Source of the DNA: an uncultured Verrucomicrobiae bacterium
Lineage (GTDB): Bacteria > Verrucomicrobiota > Verrucomicrobiia > Limisphaerales > J093
Length of the DNA stretch: 36,368 bases
Assembly (NCBI GenBank): GCA_937976685.1
Contig: CALJWR010000090.1
Coordinates: forward strand, 1-36,368
Direction of reading: 5' to 3'
In this document: positions 17,061 through 26,483 of the stretch, in pieces
Layout: every line of letters starts with the position of its first letter
Position numbering within the stretch: the first letter of the stretch is position 1
Translations under genes and position numbers: made by a program
Notes under the pieces: generated by a model
Database searches by the model: none
Told to the model about the DNA's origin: nothing
Seen by the model: only the letters and a program-made list of their open reading frames with translations

Positions 17061-18992
17061 ATGCGATTGCCGCGCGTTTTCATTTTGGGGCTGCTGGCCG
17101 GCGCTCTGCCGCTGGCCGCGCAGCCGCGGGAACCCAACATTGGCTACGTTTATCCCGCCGGCGGGCGGCAGGGCGCGACGTTCGAAGTGGTCGTGGGCGG
17201 GCAGTATTTGAATGGCGCGACCGCCGTGCATTTTTCCGGCGACGGCCTTCGCGCGGAAGTGCTGGAGTACAACCGCCCGCTGCCGCAAAACCGCTTCAAC
17301 GAGTTGCGCGAGGAATGGCAGGAATTGCAGCGCAAGCGGATGGCCGCGCGCCAGCAGCCCAATCCCACCAACATCTGGACCAGCGCCGACGAGAAGCGCA
17401 TGGCGGAGATTCGCGACACCATTCTGAAGAACCCGCCCAACCGCCAGGGCAATCCGGCCATTGCCGAGCGGGTGACCGTGAAAGTCACCGTGGCGCCGGA
17501 GGCGGCGCCGGGCGCGCGCGAACTCCGGCTGGCAACGCCGCTGGGCCTGTCGAATCCCCTGGTGTTCCGCATCGGTGAATGGCCCGAGTTTTCCAAGCCC
17601 CCCGCGCAGTCCGTGGGGCCGGAAATCGAACGCCTGCGCCGGCAGTTTGGCGGGCCGGCCGTGGCAGCGGCCGCCCAGTCCCCCCTTCGCGTGACGCTGC
17701 CGGCGGTTCTCAATGGCCAGATCATGCCTGGGGCCGTGGACCGTTTCCGGTTCACCGCGCGCGCGGGACAGGAACTGGTGGCCGTCGCGAGTGCGCGCTC
17801 CCTCATTCCGTATCTGGCCGATGCCGTGCCCGGCTGGTTTCAGGCCACCCTGGCGCTCTATGACGCGAAGGGCAATGAGCTGGCCTACGTGGATGACTTC
17901 CGCTTTCGCCCGGACCCGGTGCTGCATTGCGTCATCCCGCGCGACGGGGATTACGTGCTGGAGGTCAAGGACGCCATCTACCGGGGGCGCGAGGACTTCG
18001 TGTATCGGATCGAAGTGGGCGAACTGCCCTGCGTGACGAGCGTGTTTCCGCTGGGCGCACCGGCGGGCGCGACGACGACGGTGGAACTGGCGGGCTGGAA
18101 TCTGACGACAAACCAGGTCGCGTGGAGCCACTCGGAACCGGGCCTCCATTCCCTTTCGGTGCCCGGTGGAAAGCAGGTTTCCCAGCCTCTGCCCTTTCAC
18201 ACCGGCACGCTGCCGGAGTGCCGGGAACAGGAGCCAAACGACACGCCGCGCCACGCGCAGGCCATCGCCCCGCCCGTCATGGTCAACGGACGCATCGAAA
18301 AGGCCGGGGACGAGGATGTATTCCAGATTTCCGGACGGGCGGGGGAAGCCATCGTGGCCGAGGTGTGGGCGCGGCGGCTCGAGTCGCCGCTGGATTCTGT
18401 GCTCACGCTGACCGACGCCGCCGGACGGCAACTGGCGTTCAACGACGATTGCGAGGACAAGGGATGCGGGTTGAACACGCACCACGCCGATTCCTACGTG
18501 CGGCTCACGCTGCCGAAGGACGGAACGTATTTCATTCGCGTGGCCGACCGGCAGGGCAAGGGGGGCGCGGAATACGCATATCGCCTGCGAGTGAGCGCGC
18601 CGCGGCCCGATTTTGAACTGCGCGTGGTGCCCTCCGCCATCAACGCCCGGCCCGGCGCGAGCGTGCCGGTCACCGTGTATGCGCTGCGCAAGGACGGCTT
18701 CACAAACGAGGTAAAACTGGCTTTGCAGAACGCGCCCCCGGGATTTCTCCTGCGGGGCAGCCTGTCCGCGGGCGAGGACCGGGCGAAGCTCACCCTCATC
18801 GTTCCGGCTTCGGCTCGTCCGGGGTTGATGGATCTCGCCGTGGCCGGCCGGGCGACAATTGAGGGGCGGGAAGTGGTCCGCACGGCGGTTCCGGCGGATG
18901 ACCGGATGCAGGCGTTTTTTTACCGCCACCTTGTGCCCGCGCAGGAATTGAAGCTGTCGGTGTCCGAGCGCGGATCCCGTCGAGTCCGATAG
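17061..18992 (+). CDS. Secreted PPC-domain (pre-peptidase C-terminal) protein
   Basis: 643 residues with a Sec signal peptide (MRLPRVFILGLLAGALPLAA, cleavage likely after AQ). The N-terminal region (about 25-175) resembles an IPT/TIG-like beta-domain (GYVYPAGGRQGATFEVVVGG), interrupted by a charged, Gln/Arg-rich coil. Two bacterial PPC-type beta-sandwiches follow: one around residues 210-320 (DRFRFTARAGQELVAVASAR, DGDYVLEVKD), the other around 390-510 (ECREQEPNDTPRHAQAI, GDEDVFQISGRAGEAIVAEV, DGTYFIRVADRQG). A last beta-domain ends without a membrane anchor. PPC domains usually help export or binding; no catalytic domain is present. It is the third gene of the DUF1549/1553-DUF1501 operon and probably a periplasmic or surface partner. 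The final residues are basic and the gene ends just before convergent genes. Confidence 0.9.
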   Translation: MRLPRVFILGLLAGALPLAAQPREPNIGYVYPAGGRQGATFEVVVGGQYLNGATAVHFSGDGLRAEVLEYNRPLPQNRFNELREEWQELQRKRMAARQQPNPTNIWTSADEKRMAEIRDTILKNPPNRQGNPAIAERVTVKVTVAPEAAPGARELRLATPLGLSNPLVFRIGEWPEFSKPPAQSVGPEIERLRRQFGGPAVAAAAQSPLRVTLPAVLNGQIMPGAVDRFRFTARAGQELVAVASARSLIPYLADAVPGWFQATLALYDAKGNELAYVDDFRFRPDPVLHCVIPRDGDYVLEVKDAIYRGREDFVYRIEVGELPCVTSVFPLGAPAGATTTVELAGWNLTTNQVAWSHSEPGLHSLSVPGGKQVSQPLPFHTGTLPECREQEPNDTPRHAQAIAPPVMVNGRIEKAGDEDVFQISGRAGEAIVAEVWARRLESPLDSVLTLTDAAGRQLAFNDDCEDKGCGLNTHHADSYVRLTLPKDGTYFIRVADRQGKGGAEYAYRLRVSAPRPDFELRVVPSAINARPGASVPVTVYALRKDGFTNEVKLALQNAPPGFLLRGSLSAGEDRAKLTLIVPASARPGLMDLAVAGRATIEGREVVRTAVPADDRMQAFFYRHLVPAQELKLSVSERGSRRVR

Positions 18993-19068
18993 CGGGCGTG
19001 GCCAAGCACCCCGGAGCCGCTCCGACTCCCGGGCGGCGAACCGGGACGCCGGCCCCGGCCGTCGGGAC

Positions 19069-19605
19069 TTACCACTTCACGGGTACCGTCAATCGCTTGC
19101 CGTAGCGGTCCGTGTAGTGAACTTGGTGGTGCTCCCGGCCGTACTCGTACACCAGCCGGGTGATCTTGACGTCGTAGCAGCAGTACTCGGCGATTTCCAT
19201 CAGCTTGCCCTCGCGAAACCACCGCAGCGCCTGCAGGCCGTCGCTGGTCTTTTCGATGCCAAGGGTCGCCGTCGCAATCGCATCCAGCGAAAGGCGGTGC
19301 GGCACCACCTTTTGGACGTCCCAGAGCAGGTCCAATGTGCGGACCTGCGCCGGGTCGAAGAAGGGATGATGGCCGGCGAGAACTTCGTAGTCGAACCCGG
19401 CGATGTTATAGCCCACGACCAAGTCTGCGCGACGCAGTTCCTCCGCCAGCTCGTTCACTCGCCAGTAGCCGTAGATCTCGTAGGTGCCCCGGGTCGTGCT
19501 GTACGTCACCCCCAGGCTGACCTTCATGAGCCGGGCATTGGCCCAGCCACCCACCTCGTCGCGGGACTTCTGGGTTTCCAGATCAAAGAAGACGATGTTC
19601 GGCAT
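19069..19605 (-). CDS. DnaQ/RNase H-like 3'-5' exonuclease domain protein (YprB type)
   Basis: 178 residues from the ATG at 19605. The longer frame to 19893 overlaps lysA and is not protein-like. The three exonuclease motifs of the DEDDy type are present: FFDLET near the N-terminus (Asp8, Glu10), VVGYNIAGFDYEVL with Asn and Asp, and YCCYDVKITRLVYEY, a YxxxD motif. The pattern fits the predicted ribonuclease-H-like domain of YprB-type proteins, here stand-alone, expected to act on single-stranded nucleic acid in the cytoplasm. It lies 32 bp downstream of lysA in the same direction, probably co-transcribed but with no evident functional link. Confidence 0.85.
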   Translation of the reverse strand: MPNIVFFDLETQKSRDEVGGWANARLMKVSLGVTYSTTRGTYEIYGYWRVNELAEELRRADLVVGYNIAGFDYEVLAGHHPFFDPAQVRTLDLLWDVQKVVPHRLSLDAIATATLGIEKTSDGLQALRWFREGKLMEIAEYCCYDVKITRLVYEYGREHHQVHYTDRYGKRLTVPVKW

Positions 19606-19637
19606 GGTGGCGCGGGAGCGATTGGCCGGCGGACAGG

Positions 19638-20936
19638 TCAGCACTGCCAGGCGGCAAGGCGTTCGTGCGACCAGATCGCTTCCACGGGCTGTCGCTCGCG
19701 CACCACGCCGGCCTTGGCGCCGCGAACGAGGATTTCGGCGGGCAACGGCCGGGTGTTGTAGTTGGAGCCCATCACTGAGCCGTAGGCGCCCGCGCTCAAC
19801 AACGCGAGGTAATCGCCTTCCTTCACCGGCGGTAGCGGCCGGTCCTTGGCGAAGTAATCGCCGGATTCGCAAACCGGGCCGACCACGTCGCACGGACGCG
19901 CTTTTCCGGTCAATTTGCGCACGGGCACGATCTCATGGTAGGCGTCGTAGAATGCCGGCCGGATCAGATCATTCATCGCGGCGTCCACGATCACGAACGT
20001 CTTGCGCCCCGTGTGCTTCACGTATTCCACGCGCGTCACCAAGATGCCCGCGTTGCCAACCAGGAAGCGGCCGGGTTCCAAGAGCACGCGCAACCCCAGC
20101 GGCTGGAGCAGCGGGACGAGCGCCGCTGCGTAGGTGGCGGGCGTCAGGATCTTGCGTGCCGCGGAAGTCTCCCACCACTTAGGGTCAGCGCTCGCGAGCG
20201 CCGGCTGATACACGATGCCGATGCCGCCGCCGATGCTGAAGAACTCGACGCCGTACCGGTTCGTCAGATCGCGCGCCAGCGGCGCCACGCGCTCAATGGC
20301 CCGGCGAAACGGCTTCACCTCGGTCAGTTGGGAACCGATGTGCATCTGAATGCCGCGGAGGTGCAGGTGCTGGAGCTTCGCCGCCCGCGCATAGACCGCC
20401 GGAATCTCCTCGAACGCGATGCCGAATTTGTTTTCGTAGGTGCCGGTGGTGATTTTGGCGTGAGTGTGGGCATCCACGTTCGGATTCACCCGGACTGCGA
20501 CCGGGGCTCTGACGCCCAGGCCCGCCGCCACGCGGTTGATGCGGTGCAACTCGGGTTCGCTTTCCGCGTTGAAACAGTAGATGCCGGCCCGCAACGCGAG
20601 CGCGATCTCTCCTTCGGACTTCCCAACCCCCGCGAACACGCACCGGCCCGGGTCACCGCCGGCGGCCATTACCCGCTGCAGTTCGCCGCCGCTGACGAGA
20701 TCAAAGCCCGCACCGAGATCGGCGAAGGTGCGAAGAACCGCAAGGTTGGAGTTGGCCTTGAGCGCGTAGCAGATCAGGTGTTCCAAGGGAGCGAGCACGG
20801 AATCGAGCCGTTGAAAATGCTCCCGCAGCGTGCGCTCCGAATAAACGTACAGCGGCGTGCCGTGCCGGCGGACGAGTGATTCGATGGGGATTCTCTCGCA
20901 GTGCAACCGGCCGGCGACGTAACGAAACTCATGCAT
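19638..20936 (-). CDS. lysA: Diaminopimelate decarboxylase
   Basis: 432 residues, the usual length for LysA, with ATG at 20936. Fold-type III PLP features are visible: the Schiff-base lysine in CYALKANSN (Lys60), LHLRGIQMHIGSQ, the Gly-rich phosphate-binding loop FSIGGGIGI, and EPGRFLVGNAG. The catalytic cysteine motif GPVCESGDYF (Cys356) comes from the partner subunit's active site in the dimer, and SAGAYGSVMGSNYN confirms LysA over ornithine/arginine decarboxylases. It converts meso-diaminopimelate to L-lysine and CO2 in the cytoplasm. The gene follows the Fe-S carrier gene after 138 bp that include a terminator, so it probably has its own promoter. No start-proximal Shine-Dalgarno sequence is seen. 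Confidence 0.96.
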   Translation of the reverse strand: MHEFRYVAGRLHCERIPIESLVRRHGTPLYVYSERTLREHFQRLDSVLAPLEHLICYALKANSNLAVLRTFADLGAGFDLVSGGELQRVMAAGGDPGRCVFAGVGKSEGEIALALRAGIYCFNAESEPELHRINRVAAGLGVRAPVAVRVNPNVDAHTHAKITTGTYENKFGIAFEEIPAVYARAAKLQHLHLRGIQMHIGSQLTEVKPFRRAIERVAPLARDLTNRYGVEFFSIGGGIGIVYQPALASADPKWWETSAARKILTPATYAAALVPLLQPLGLRVLLEPGRFLVGNAGILVTRVEYVKHTGRKTFVIVDAAMNDLIRPAFYDAYHEIVPVRKLTGKARPCDVVGPVCESGDYFAKDRPLPPVKEGDYLALLSAGAYGSVMGSNYNTRPLPAEILVRGAKAGVVRERQPVEAIWSHERLAAWQC

Positions 20937-21010
20937 GGCGGGCGGTTATGCCAAAGGCGGCCCCGGGCGTCACGGAAACACTCGCGGTGCAAGACGACGC
21001 CCGCACCAAC

Positions 21011-21040
21011 AAAAAGCCGTTTCGCATCACACGGAACGGC
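21011..21040 (-). terminator. Intrinsic terminator downstream of the Fe-S carrier gene
   Basis: Read on the minus strand, GCCGTTCC, a loop of about 9 nt, GAAACGGC and then TTTTT form a hairpin (six perfect outer pairs) directly followed by a T-run. It lies 34 bp beyond the stop of the ErpA-like gene and separates it from lysA. Confidence 0.7.
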
Positions 21041-21074
21041 GTTGGTTCAGCCCCGACGATTGATCGGGTCGTCG

Positions 21075-21416
21075 CTAGGCCTCAAAGGATTTCCCGCAAC
21101 CGCAGGATTGCCGGGCGTTCGGGTTCGTGATCTTGAAACCGCCGCCGGTCAGACTGTCCGAAAAGTCCACCACCGCGCCACGCACGTACTCGGCACTCAC
21201 TGGATCTACCAGCACCGCGACGCCAAACTGTTCTGCGGCCAGGTCGCCATCGCGCCGCTCATCAAACACCATTCCGTACTGCAGTCCGGAGCAGCCCCCG
21301 CCCTCGATGTACACGCGCAGCGTCTTGCCGGCATTGGCCGGATCCTTCGCCAGCATGGCGCGCACTTCCGCTGCGGCGTTCTCGGTCAGTCGAATCACTG
21401 GCTCACTGGTCGTCAT
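21075..21416 (-). CDS. Iron-sulfur cluster carrier/insertion protein, HesB/IscA/ErpA family
   Basis: 113 residues. The three invariant cluster-binding cysteines are present: Cys42 in GGGCSGLQYG and Cys105/Cys107 in the C-terminal SCGCGKSF. The N-terminal IRLTENAAAEVRAML and central FSDSLTGGGFKITNPNA segments are typical of A-type carriers. These bind [2Fe-2S] or [4Fe-4S] clusters and hand them to apo-proteins in the cytoplasm. The sequence is closest to ErpA/IscA among paralogues, but the subtype is not certain. It is a single-gene unit, followed by an intrinsic terminator, 51 bp after the end of the RlmI-like gene in the same direction. ATG start at 21416. Confidence 0.95.
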   Translation of the reverse strand: MTTSEPVIRLTENAAAEVRAMLAKDPANAGKTLRVYIEGGGCSGLQYGMVFDERRDGDLAAEQFGVAVLVDPVSAEYVRGAVVDFSDSLTGGGFKITNPNARQSCGCGKSFEA

Positions 21417-21467
21417 GCTTGCGGAACACCCGCAAGCTAGGCCCCGCGCCTTGCCTCGTCAAACGAA

Positions 21468-22694
21468 TCACGGCTCGAAGACCAGAAAAATGGCTTTGAG
21501 GTACTGTGCTTCCGGAAATGTCGCAGGATGATCCGGCGGATGACGCGTTGTGGCCACTTCGGAAAAACGCCGTACGGATTCACGGCCCGCCCGCCGTACT
21601 ACCGCGAAGAATTCCTCCGCCGAGACATGCGCCGAGCACGACGAGGCCACGAGCCATCCTCCCTGCCTCAAGACGTGAATACCGTCGCGGGCCAGCCGGC
21701 CGTACGCCCGCAGCGCCCCTTCACGCCCGGCTTCGCGCCGGGCCAGTGAGGGAGGATCCAGGACCACAAGGTCGTACGCCGGGCGCCGCTGCGCGGCCAG
21801 CCAGTCAAAGGCATCGGCCTGCACCGTCTCCTGCCGACAGCGGGCCACGGAGGGAGTCGTTTGGTTCAGGGCGAAGTTGCGCCGGGCTGCGGCAAGGGCG
21901 TGCGGACTGATGTCGAGGTCCGTGACCGAAATCGCCCCGCCTCGGGCCACGTACAGCGAAAAGCCGCCGGAAAAGCTGAAGGCATTGAGCACCCGGCGCC
22001 CGGCGGCAAGATCGCCAACCCGACGGCGGTTTTCCCGCTGGTCCAGAAAGAATCCCGTTTTTTGTCCCCTGACCACGTCGGCCTCGAACCGCAACCCGGA
22101 CTCGAGGAACTCAACCGGATTGGCGATGTCTGATCCGGAAATCACCTGGCCATCCTGCAGACCGAAGTCCGCGCGCGCGACCTCCTGAATGTTTCGGCTC
22201 AGGCGTAGGACGACTGCCTCTAGGCCGGTGCTGGCGGCGATCAGCGGCACCAGGTTGGGCAGCCGCGGCAGCCACGCGCCGGTGTACAGCTTTAGCACGC
22301 CAACCGAACCGTATCGGTCCAGCACGAGGCCGGGCCAGCCGTCGCTTTCGCCGTTGACCAGGCGAAACCCCGTGGTTTGAGCGTCAAACATTCCCTGCCG
22401 GCGCGCCAGGGCGACAGCAAGCCGCTCCCGCCACCAGGTCGCATCCAAGGCGACCGGCTGCCCCACGTGCAGCAGGCGGACCCGCAGCGGCGAATCGGGG
22501 TCGTACAGGCCGATTCCCAAGAAGCGATCCCGCCGGTCATAGATCACGGCGAGTTCACCGAGGGTCCCCTCACGGTTCTGTTCCCGCACGCTGTCCCCAA
22601 ACACCCACGGATGTCCATCGCGCACGGATGCCTCAGCCGCGGCAGTGACGCGCAGTCGCAGGCGGGGCGCAAGGCTGACAAACGCAACGGACAT
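21468..22694 (-). CDS. Class I SAM-dependent rRNA (cytosine-C5)-methyltransferase, RlmI/YccW-like
   Basis: 408 residues from the ATG at 22694; the 17 extra residues to 22745 look non-coding. A PUA-type RNA-binding domain occupies the N-terminus ([20 protein letters not shown], then [20 protein letters not shown]). Then come a linking beta-domain ([18 protein letters not shown]) and a Rossmann methyltransferase domain with [20 protein letters not shown] (SAM motif I), [12 protein letters not shown], and the catalytic-site [11 protein letters not shown]. The segment [14 protein letters not shown] is diagnostic of the RlmI/RlmK group. RlmI makes m5C1962 in 23S rRNA; orthology is likely but other members of the family have different targets. 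Confidence 0.9.
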   Translation of the reverse strand: MSVAFVSLAPRLRLRVTAAAEASVRDGHPWVFGDSVREQNREGTLGELAVIYDRRDRFLGIGLYDPDSPLRVRLLHVGQPVALDATWWRERLAVALARRQGMFDAQTTGFRLVNGESDGWPGLVLDRYGSVGVLKLYTGAWLPRLPNLVPLIAASTGLEAVVLRLSRNIQEVARADFGLQDGQVISGSDIANPVEFLESGLRFEADVVRGQKTGFFLDQRENRRRVGDLAAGRRVLNAFSFSGGFSLYVARGGAISVTDLDISPHALAAARRNFALNQTTPSVARCRQETVQADAFDWLAAQRRPAYDLVVLDPPSLARREAGREGALRAYGRLARDGIHVLRQGGWLVASSCSAHVSAEEFFAVVRRAGRESVRRFSEVATTRHPPDHPATFPEAQYLKAIFLVFEP

Positions 22695-22860
22695 GTAACG
22701 CGGGCAAGATGCGCGCCCGGGCCGCGGCCGTCGAGGTTCTCGCACTCGTCATCCGCCCCGCCTCGCGTTTCCATTGTCGGCTTGGACAACTTCGCTTGGC
22801 GCAGCGGTGACGAGTTTTTCCCCTTGGTGCGGCGACGGCCAGCAGGGTACAAGGTCGCCG

Positions 22861-23856
22861 ATGAACACGCTTCGGCTCGCCGCTTTCGGCCTTGTTCTCC
22901 ACTGTTTTTTCCGCCCTGCGGCGGCGGAATTGCGGATTGGCATGATCGGTCTGGACACCTCTCACGTGACGGCCTTCACCAAGCTCCTGAACGACCGGTC
23001 CCATCCCCAGCATGTGCCGGGCGGCAAGGTGGTGGCGGCGTTCAAGGGCGGCAGCCGTGACATCGAGTCGAGCTGGTCGCGGGTCGAGGGCTACACGCGC
23101 GAGCTCCGCGAGCAATGGGGCGTTGAGATCGTGGACTCCATCGAGGCGGTGTGTGAGAAAGTGGACGTTGTCATGTTGGAGAGTGTGGACGGCCGGCCGC
23201 ACCTCGAACAGGTCAAGCCCGTGTTCAAGGCCGGCAAACCGGTCTTCATTGACAAGCCAGTGGCGGGATCGCTCCGAGATGCCATCGAGATCTACCGCCT
23301 CGCCCGGGAACACGGGGTGCCCTGCTTCAGCTCGTCATCGCTGCGGTACTATCCGGGTCTCGTCGAGTTGAAGCAGGCGGACATCGGCGAACTCAAGGGT
23401 GCCATCTCCACCGGACCCTGCCACCTCGAGCCGAACCATCCCGACCTGTTCTGGTATGGGGTGCATCCGGCGGAAGCCTTGTTCACCGTGATGGGGACCG
23501 GTTGCGAAAGCGTCGTCCGCACCAGCACCCCCGACACGGACGTGGTCACGGGCGTGTGGCGGGGCGGCCGCGTCGGTACGTTGATCGGCATCCGCAACGC
23601 CGCCGCCCCCTACCGCGTGACCGTTTTCGGGACGAAGCGCGTACTGGACCAGAAGGAGGGCGGGGACTATGCGCCCCTGATTCGCGAGGTGATGAAATTC
23701 TTCCAGACCGGCATCGCGCCGGTTTCGGCGGAGGAAACGATCGAACTCTTCGCGTTCATGGAAGCGGCGGACGAAAGCAAACGCCGGGGAGGCACGCCGG
23801 TCCGGATTGCGGACGTGATTCGACAGCACTCGGCGCCAGCGAGCCCGGTCCGGTAG
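22861..23856 (+). CDS. Secreted Gfo/Idh/MocA-family oxidoreductase
   Basis: 331 residues from the ATG at 22861. MNTLRLAAFGLVLHCFFRPA is a Sec signal peptide ending at AAA before ELRIGMIGLDTSHV, the start of the NAD(P)-binding Rossmann fold. The family motif EKP appears as FIDKPVAGS, with Lys and Pro kept. The C-terminal half has HLEPNHPDLFWYGVHPAEAL, with the HPxE-like active-site region of this superfamily. Most members act on sugars or inositols using NAD(P); exported ones with tightly bound cofactor are frequent in Planctomycetes and Verrucomicrobia. The substrate is unknown. It is divergent from the RlmI-like gene across a 166-bp gap and is followed 70 bp later by proA. Confidence 0.9.
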   Translation: MNTLRLAAFGLVLHCFFRPAAAELRIGMIGLDTSHVTAFTKLLNDRSHPQHVPGGKVVAAFKGGSRDIESSWSRVEGYTRELREQWGVEIVDSIEAVCEKVDVVMLESVDGRPHLEQVKPVFKAGKPVFIDKPVAGSLRDAIEIYRLAREHGVPCFSSSSLRYYPGLVELKQADIGELKGAISTGPCHLEPNHPDLFWYGVHPAEALFTVMGTGCESVVRTSTPDTDVVTGVWRGGRVGTLIGIRNAAAPYRVTVFGTKRVLDQKEGGDYAPLIREVMKFFQTGIAPVSAEETIELFAFMEAADESKRRGGTPVRIADVIRQHSAPASPVR

Positions 23857-23926
23857 TCGCCGCAGAGGTGTTTGGTCCGAAGCACCCTTGCTGGGCAACC
23901 GCAGGTCAGCCGGCTATCCTGCTCGC

Positions 23927-25213
23927 ATGACGTTGCTGGAACAAATGACCACGTTGGCCCGGCAGGCGAAAACCGCCTCCCGCGCCCTCGCCTCGCTGAC
24001 CACTGAGGAGAAGAACTGCGCGCTGCGGGCCATGGCCGACGCCCTGGAACGCGACGCAGAGAACCTCAAGACAGCGAACGCGCAGGACATGGCGGTGGGT
24101 GCCCAGCTCGGCCTGTCAGCCGCCATGCTGGATCGGTTGAAACTCGACGACAAACGCATCGCCGGCATGGCCCGCGGCCTGCGGGAAGTGGCTGCCCTGC
24201 CCGATCCCGTCGGGCGGATTCTCGATGAGCGCACGCGCCCGAACGGTCTGCGGCTGCAAAAGGTCTCGGTGCCGATTGGCGTGGTGGTGATCATTTACGA
24301 ATCGCGGCCCAACGTGACCGCCGATGCCGCCAGCCTCTGCTTCAAATCCGGCAACGCAACGATCCTCCGGGGCGGCAAGGAGGCGCTGCACTCGAACCAG
24401 TTGATCGCCCAAACGATGGTGGCGGCCGGCCGGATGGCCCTCGGCGGTCGCTTCCCGGATCATGCCATACAAGTGGTGCCCACGCCGGATCGCGAGGCCA
24501 TCCCGGCTCTGCTCTCGCTCACCCAGTACGTGGACCTCTGCATGCCGCGGGGCGGCGAAGGACTGATCCGGGCGGTCGCGGAGTGCAGCAAGGTGCCGGT
24601 GATCAAGCATTACAAGGGCGTGTGCCATGTGTTCGTGGACCGCGACGCCGACCCGGCGATGGCGGAAGCCATTGTCCTGAACGCCAAGTGTCAGCGCCCC
24701 GCCGTCTGCAACGCCATGGAAACCCTCCTTGTGGACCAACCCGTGGCGGCAACTTTCCTGCCCCGGATCGCAGCCCGGATGGGTGAACGCCACGTGCAAC
24801 TGCGCGTGGACGAAACGGCGTCCGCCATCTTGAGTGCCGGAGAGAAGCCCCAAGCGGAAATCCGCCCGGCCGCCGAGCAGGACTGGTTCACCGAGTACAA
24901 CGATTACATCCTCAATGTGCGCGTCGTGGACGGGGTCGAGGCCGCAATCGCCCACATCAACCACCACGGCTCGGCGCACAGCGACAGCATCATCACCCGC
25001 GACGAAGCGCGGGCGCGGCAATTCCTCGCCGAGGTGGACAGCGCGGCCGTGTACTGGAACGCCAGCACGCGCTTCACGGACGGCGGCGAGTTTGGCATGG
25101 GCGCGGAGATTGGGATCAGCACCGACAAGATCGGTGCCCGCGGTCCGATGGGTCTCGAGGAGCTGACCAGCTACAAGTGGCTCGGCTTCGGGACGGGGCA
25201 GGTTCGGACGTGA
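23927..25213 (+). CDS. proA: Glutamate-5-semialdehyde dehydrogenase (gamma-glutamyl phosphate reductase)
   Basis: 428 residues from the ATG at 23927. It matches ProA along its length: [46 protein letters not shown], and the catalytic cysteine in [16 protein letters not shown] (Cys261). The end has HSDSIITRD and [19 protein letters not shown]. The enzyme reduces L-glutamyl-5-phosphate with NADPH to glutamate-5-semialdehyde in proline synthesis, in the cytoplasm. proB is not adjacent in the window. The following pabA-like gene begins 80 bp downstream; an operon is possible but not shown. Confidence 0.97.
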   Translation: MTLLEQMTTLARQAKTASRALASLTTEEKNCALRAMADALERDAENLKTANAQDMAVGAQLGLSAAMLDRLKLDDKRIAGMARGLREVAALPDPVGRILDERTRPNGLRLQKVSVPIGVVVIIYESRPNVTADAASLCFKSGNATILRGGKEALHSNQLIAQTMVAAGRMALGGRFPDHAIQVVPTPDREAIPALLSLTQYVDLCMPRGGEGLIRAVAECSKVPVIKHYKGVCHVFVDRDADPAMAEAIVLNAKCQRPAVCNAMETLLVDQPVAATFLPRIAARMGERHVQLRVDETASAILSAGEKPQAEIRPAAEQDWFTEYNDYILNVRVVDGVEAAIAHINHHGSAHSDSIITRDEARARQFLAEVDSAAVYWNASTRFTDGGEFGMGAEIGISTDKIGARGPMGLEELTSYKWLGFGTGQVRT

Positions 25214-25293
25214 ACGCGGCACCGATCGCCCTTGGGCGGCTGCCCCCTTTCCGCTTTGCTCTGTTGCCCTGTCCGCTAAGTTGCGCCCCGGCC

Positions 25294-25887
25294 ATGGTCT
25301 TGGTGATCGATAACTACGATTCGTTCACGTACAACCTCGTGCAATACCTCGGGGAAATGGGTGTGCGAATGGCAATTCATCGCAACGACGAGGTCACCCT
25401 GCCACAGATCGCCGAACTGAAGCCGGAGCGCATTCTGATCTCCCCCGGCCCCTGCTCCCCGCGCGAATCGGGCCTCTCGAACGACATCATCCGCACCTTC
25501 GCCGGGCGCGTGCCCATCCTCGGGGTCTGCCTCGGCCATCAGTGCATTGGTCACACCTTTGGCGCGAAGGTGGTTGTTAATTACCGCATGATGCACGGCA
25601 AGACCTCGCCCATCCATCATGACGGTCGAGACTTGTTCGCCGGGATGCCGAATCCGTTCGAGGCTACGCGCTACCACTCACTCGTGATCGAGCGAGCGTC
25701 GCTGCCGGACTTCCTCGAGGTAACGGCCTGGACCGATGAGGACGAGATCATGGGAATCCGGCACCGGTCGCTGCCCATCTGGGGGGTCCAGTTTCATCCG
25801 GAAAGCATTCTTACCCAGAATGGCCGGCGAATCCTGGAGAACTTCCTCAAACTCGGTCAACCGGCGGCCTCGGCCGTCGCCAACTGA
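25294..25887 (+). CDS. pabA: Aminodeoxychorismate/anthranilate synthase glutamine amidotransferase subunit (PabA/TrpG)
   Basis: 197 residues, the family norm, starting at the ATG at 25294 ([20 protein letters not shown]). The class I glutamine amidotransferase triad is visible: Cys79 in [11 protein letters not shown], His168 and Glu170 in VQFHPES. The oxyanion-loop ISPGPCSP is also present. It releases ammonia from glutamine for a synthase subunit (PabB or TrpE) making aminodeoxychorismate (folate) or anthranilate (tryptophan). Sequence does not separate the two, and many bacteria use one protein for both; no pabB/trpE partner is in the window. The YeeE-like gene begins 7 bp downstream, so the two are probably co-transcribed. 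Confidence 0.92.
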   Translation: MVLVIDNYDSFTYNLVQYLGEMGVRMAIHRNDEVTLPQIAELKPERILISPGPCSPRESGLSNDIIRTFAGRVPILGVCLGHQCIGHTFGAKVVVNYRMMHGKTSPIHHDGRDLFAGMPNPFEATRYHSLVIERASLPDFLEVTAWTDEDEIMGIRHRSLPIWGVQFHPESILTQNGRRILENFLKLGQPAASAVAN

Positions 25888-25894
25888 TCTCCGT

Positions 25895-26461
25895 ATGCCG
25901 AGCGACCCGAACTTGCTGTGCCGGCCGGAAGCTGAACGCGAAGCCCGCGGCCGGTGGAATCCGTACCTCGTCGGCGCAGGCATCGGCGTGCTGAGTTGGA
26001 TCGCGTTTGCGGTGGCCAACCAGCCCTTGGGCATCTCGACGGCAATCTCTTCCGCCGCCAGCGTCTGCGCCTTGCCGGTGCTGGGTTCCGATGGCGTGGC
26101 CACGAATGCCTATTGGGCGAAGTTCCCGCTGAAGTGGGACTATGGCATGGTCTTTTTGCTGGGCACGTTCCTGGGCAGCCTTGCCAGCGTGCTGGTCAGC
26201 CGAACCTTCCAGGTCGAAACCGTACCGGCGACCTGGCGGGAACGGTTCGGGAACGCACCCGGCCGAAGGCTGGCGGCGGCGTTTCTCGGTGGCGTCATCA
26301 TCATGTACGGGGCGCGGCTGGCTGGCGGGTGTACCAGCGGACACGGCATCAGCGGCTCGCTCCAACTGGCGGTCAGCAGTTGGGTTTTCTTCCTCACGCT
26401 CTTTGCTGCAGGTCTGGTCACGGCCGCCGTGTTGTTCCGGGACAGAAGCCGAGGACACTGA
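25895..26461 (+). CDS. YeeE/YedE-family sulfur transporter, first half (PmpA-like)
   Basis: 188 residues starting at the ATG at 25895, 7 bp after pabA. Hydrophobic helices include YLVGAGIGVLSWIAFAVANQ, YGMVFLLGTFLGSLASVLV, LAAAFLGGVIIMYGARLAGG and SSWVFFLTLFAAGLVTAAVL. The signature GGCTSGHGISG near residues 146-156 carries the conserved cysteine of the YeeE/YedE (TsuA-type) family. TsuA-type proteins pass thiosulfate or related sulfur species inward via conserved cysteines. Here the family is split over two consecutive genes, as in PmpA/PmpB pairs, so the two products probably form one transporter in the inner membrane. Substrate inferred only. Confidence 0.88.
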   Translation: MPSDPNLLCRPEAEREARGRWNPYLVGAGIGVLSWIAFAVANQPLGISTAISSAASVCALPVLGSDGVATNAYWAKFPLKWDYGMVFLLGTFLGSLASVLVSRTFQVETVPATWRERFGNAPGRRLAAAFLGGVIIMYGARLAGGCTSGHGISGSLQLAVSSWVFFLTLFAAGLVTAAVLFRDRSRGH

Positions 26462-26483
26462 TCGCTGAACACGCGAACCCACG

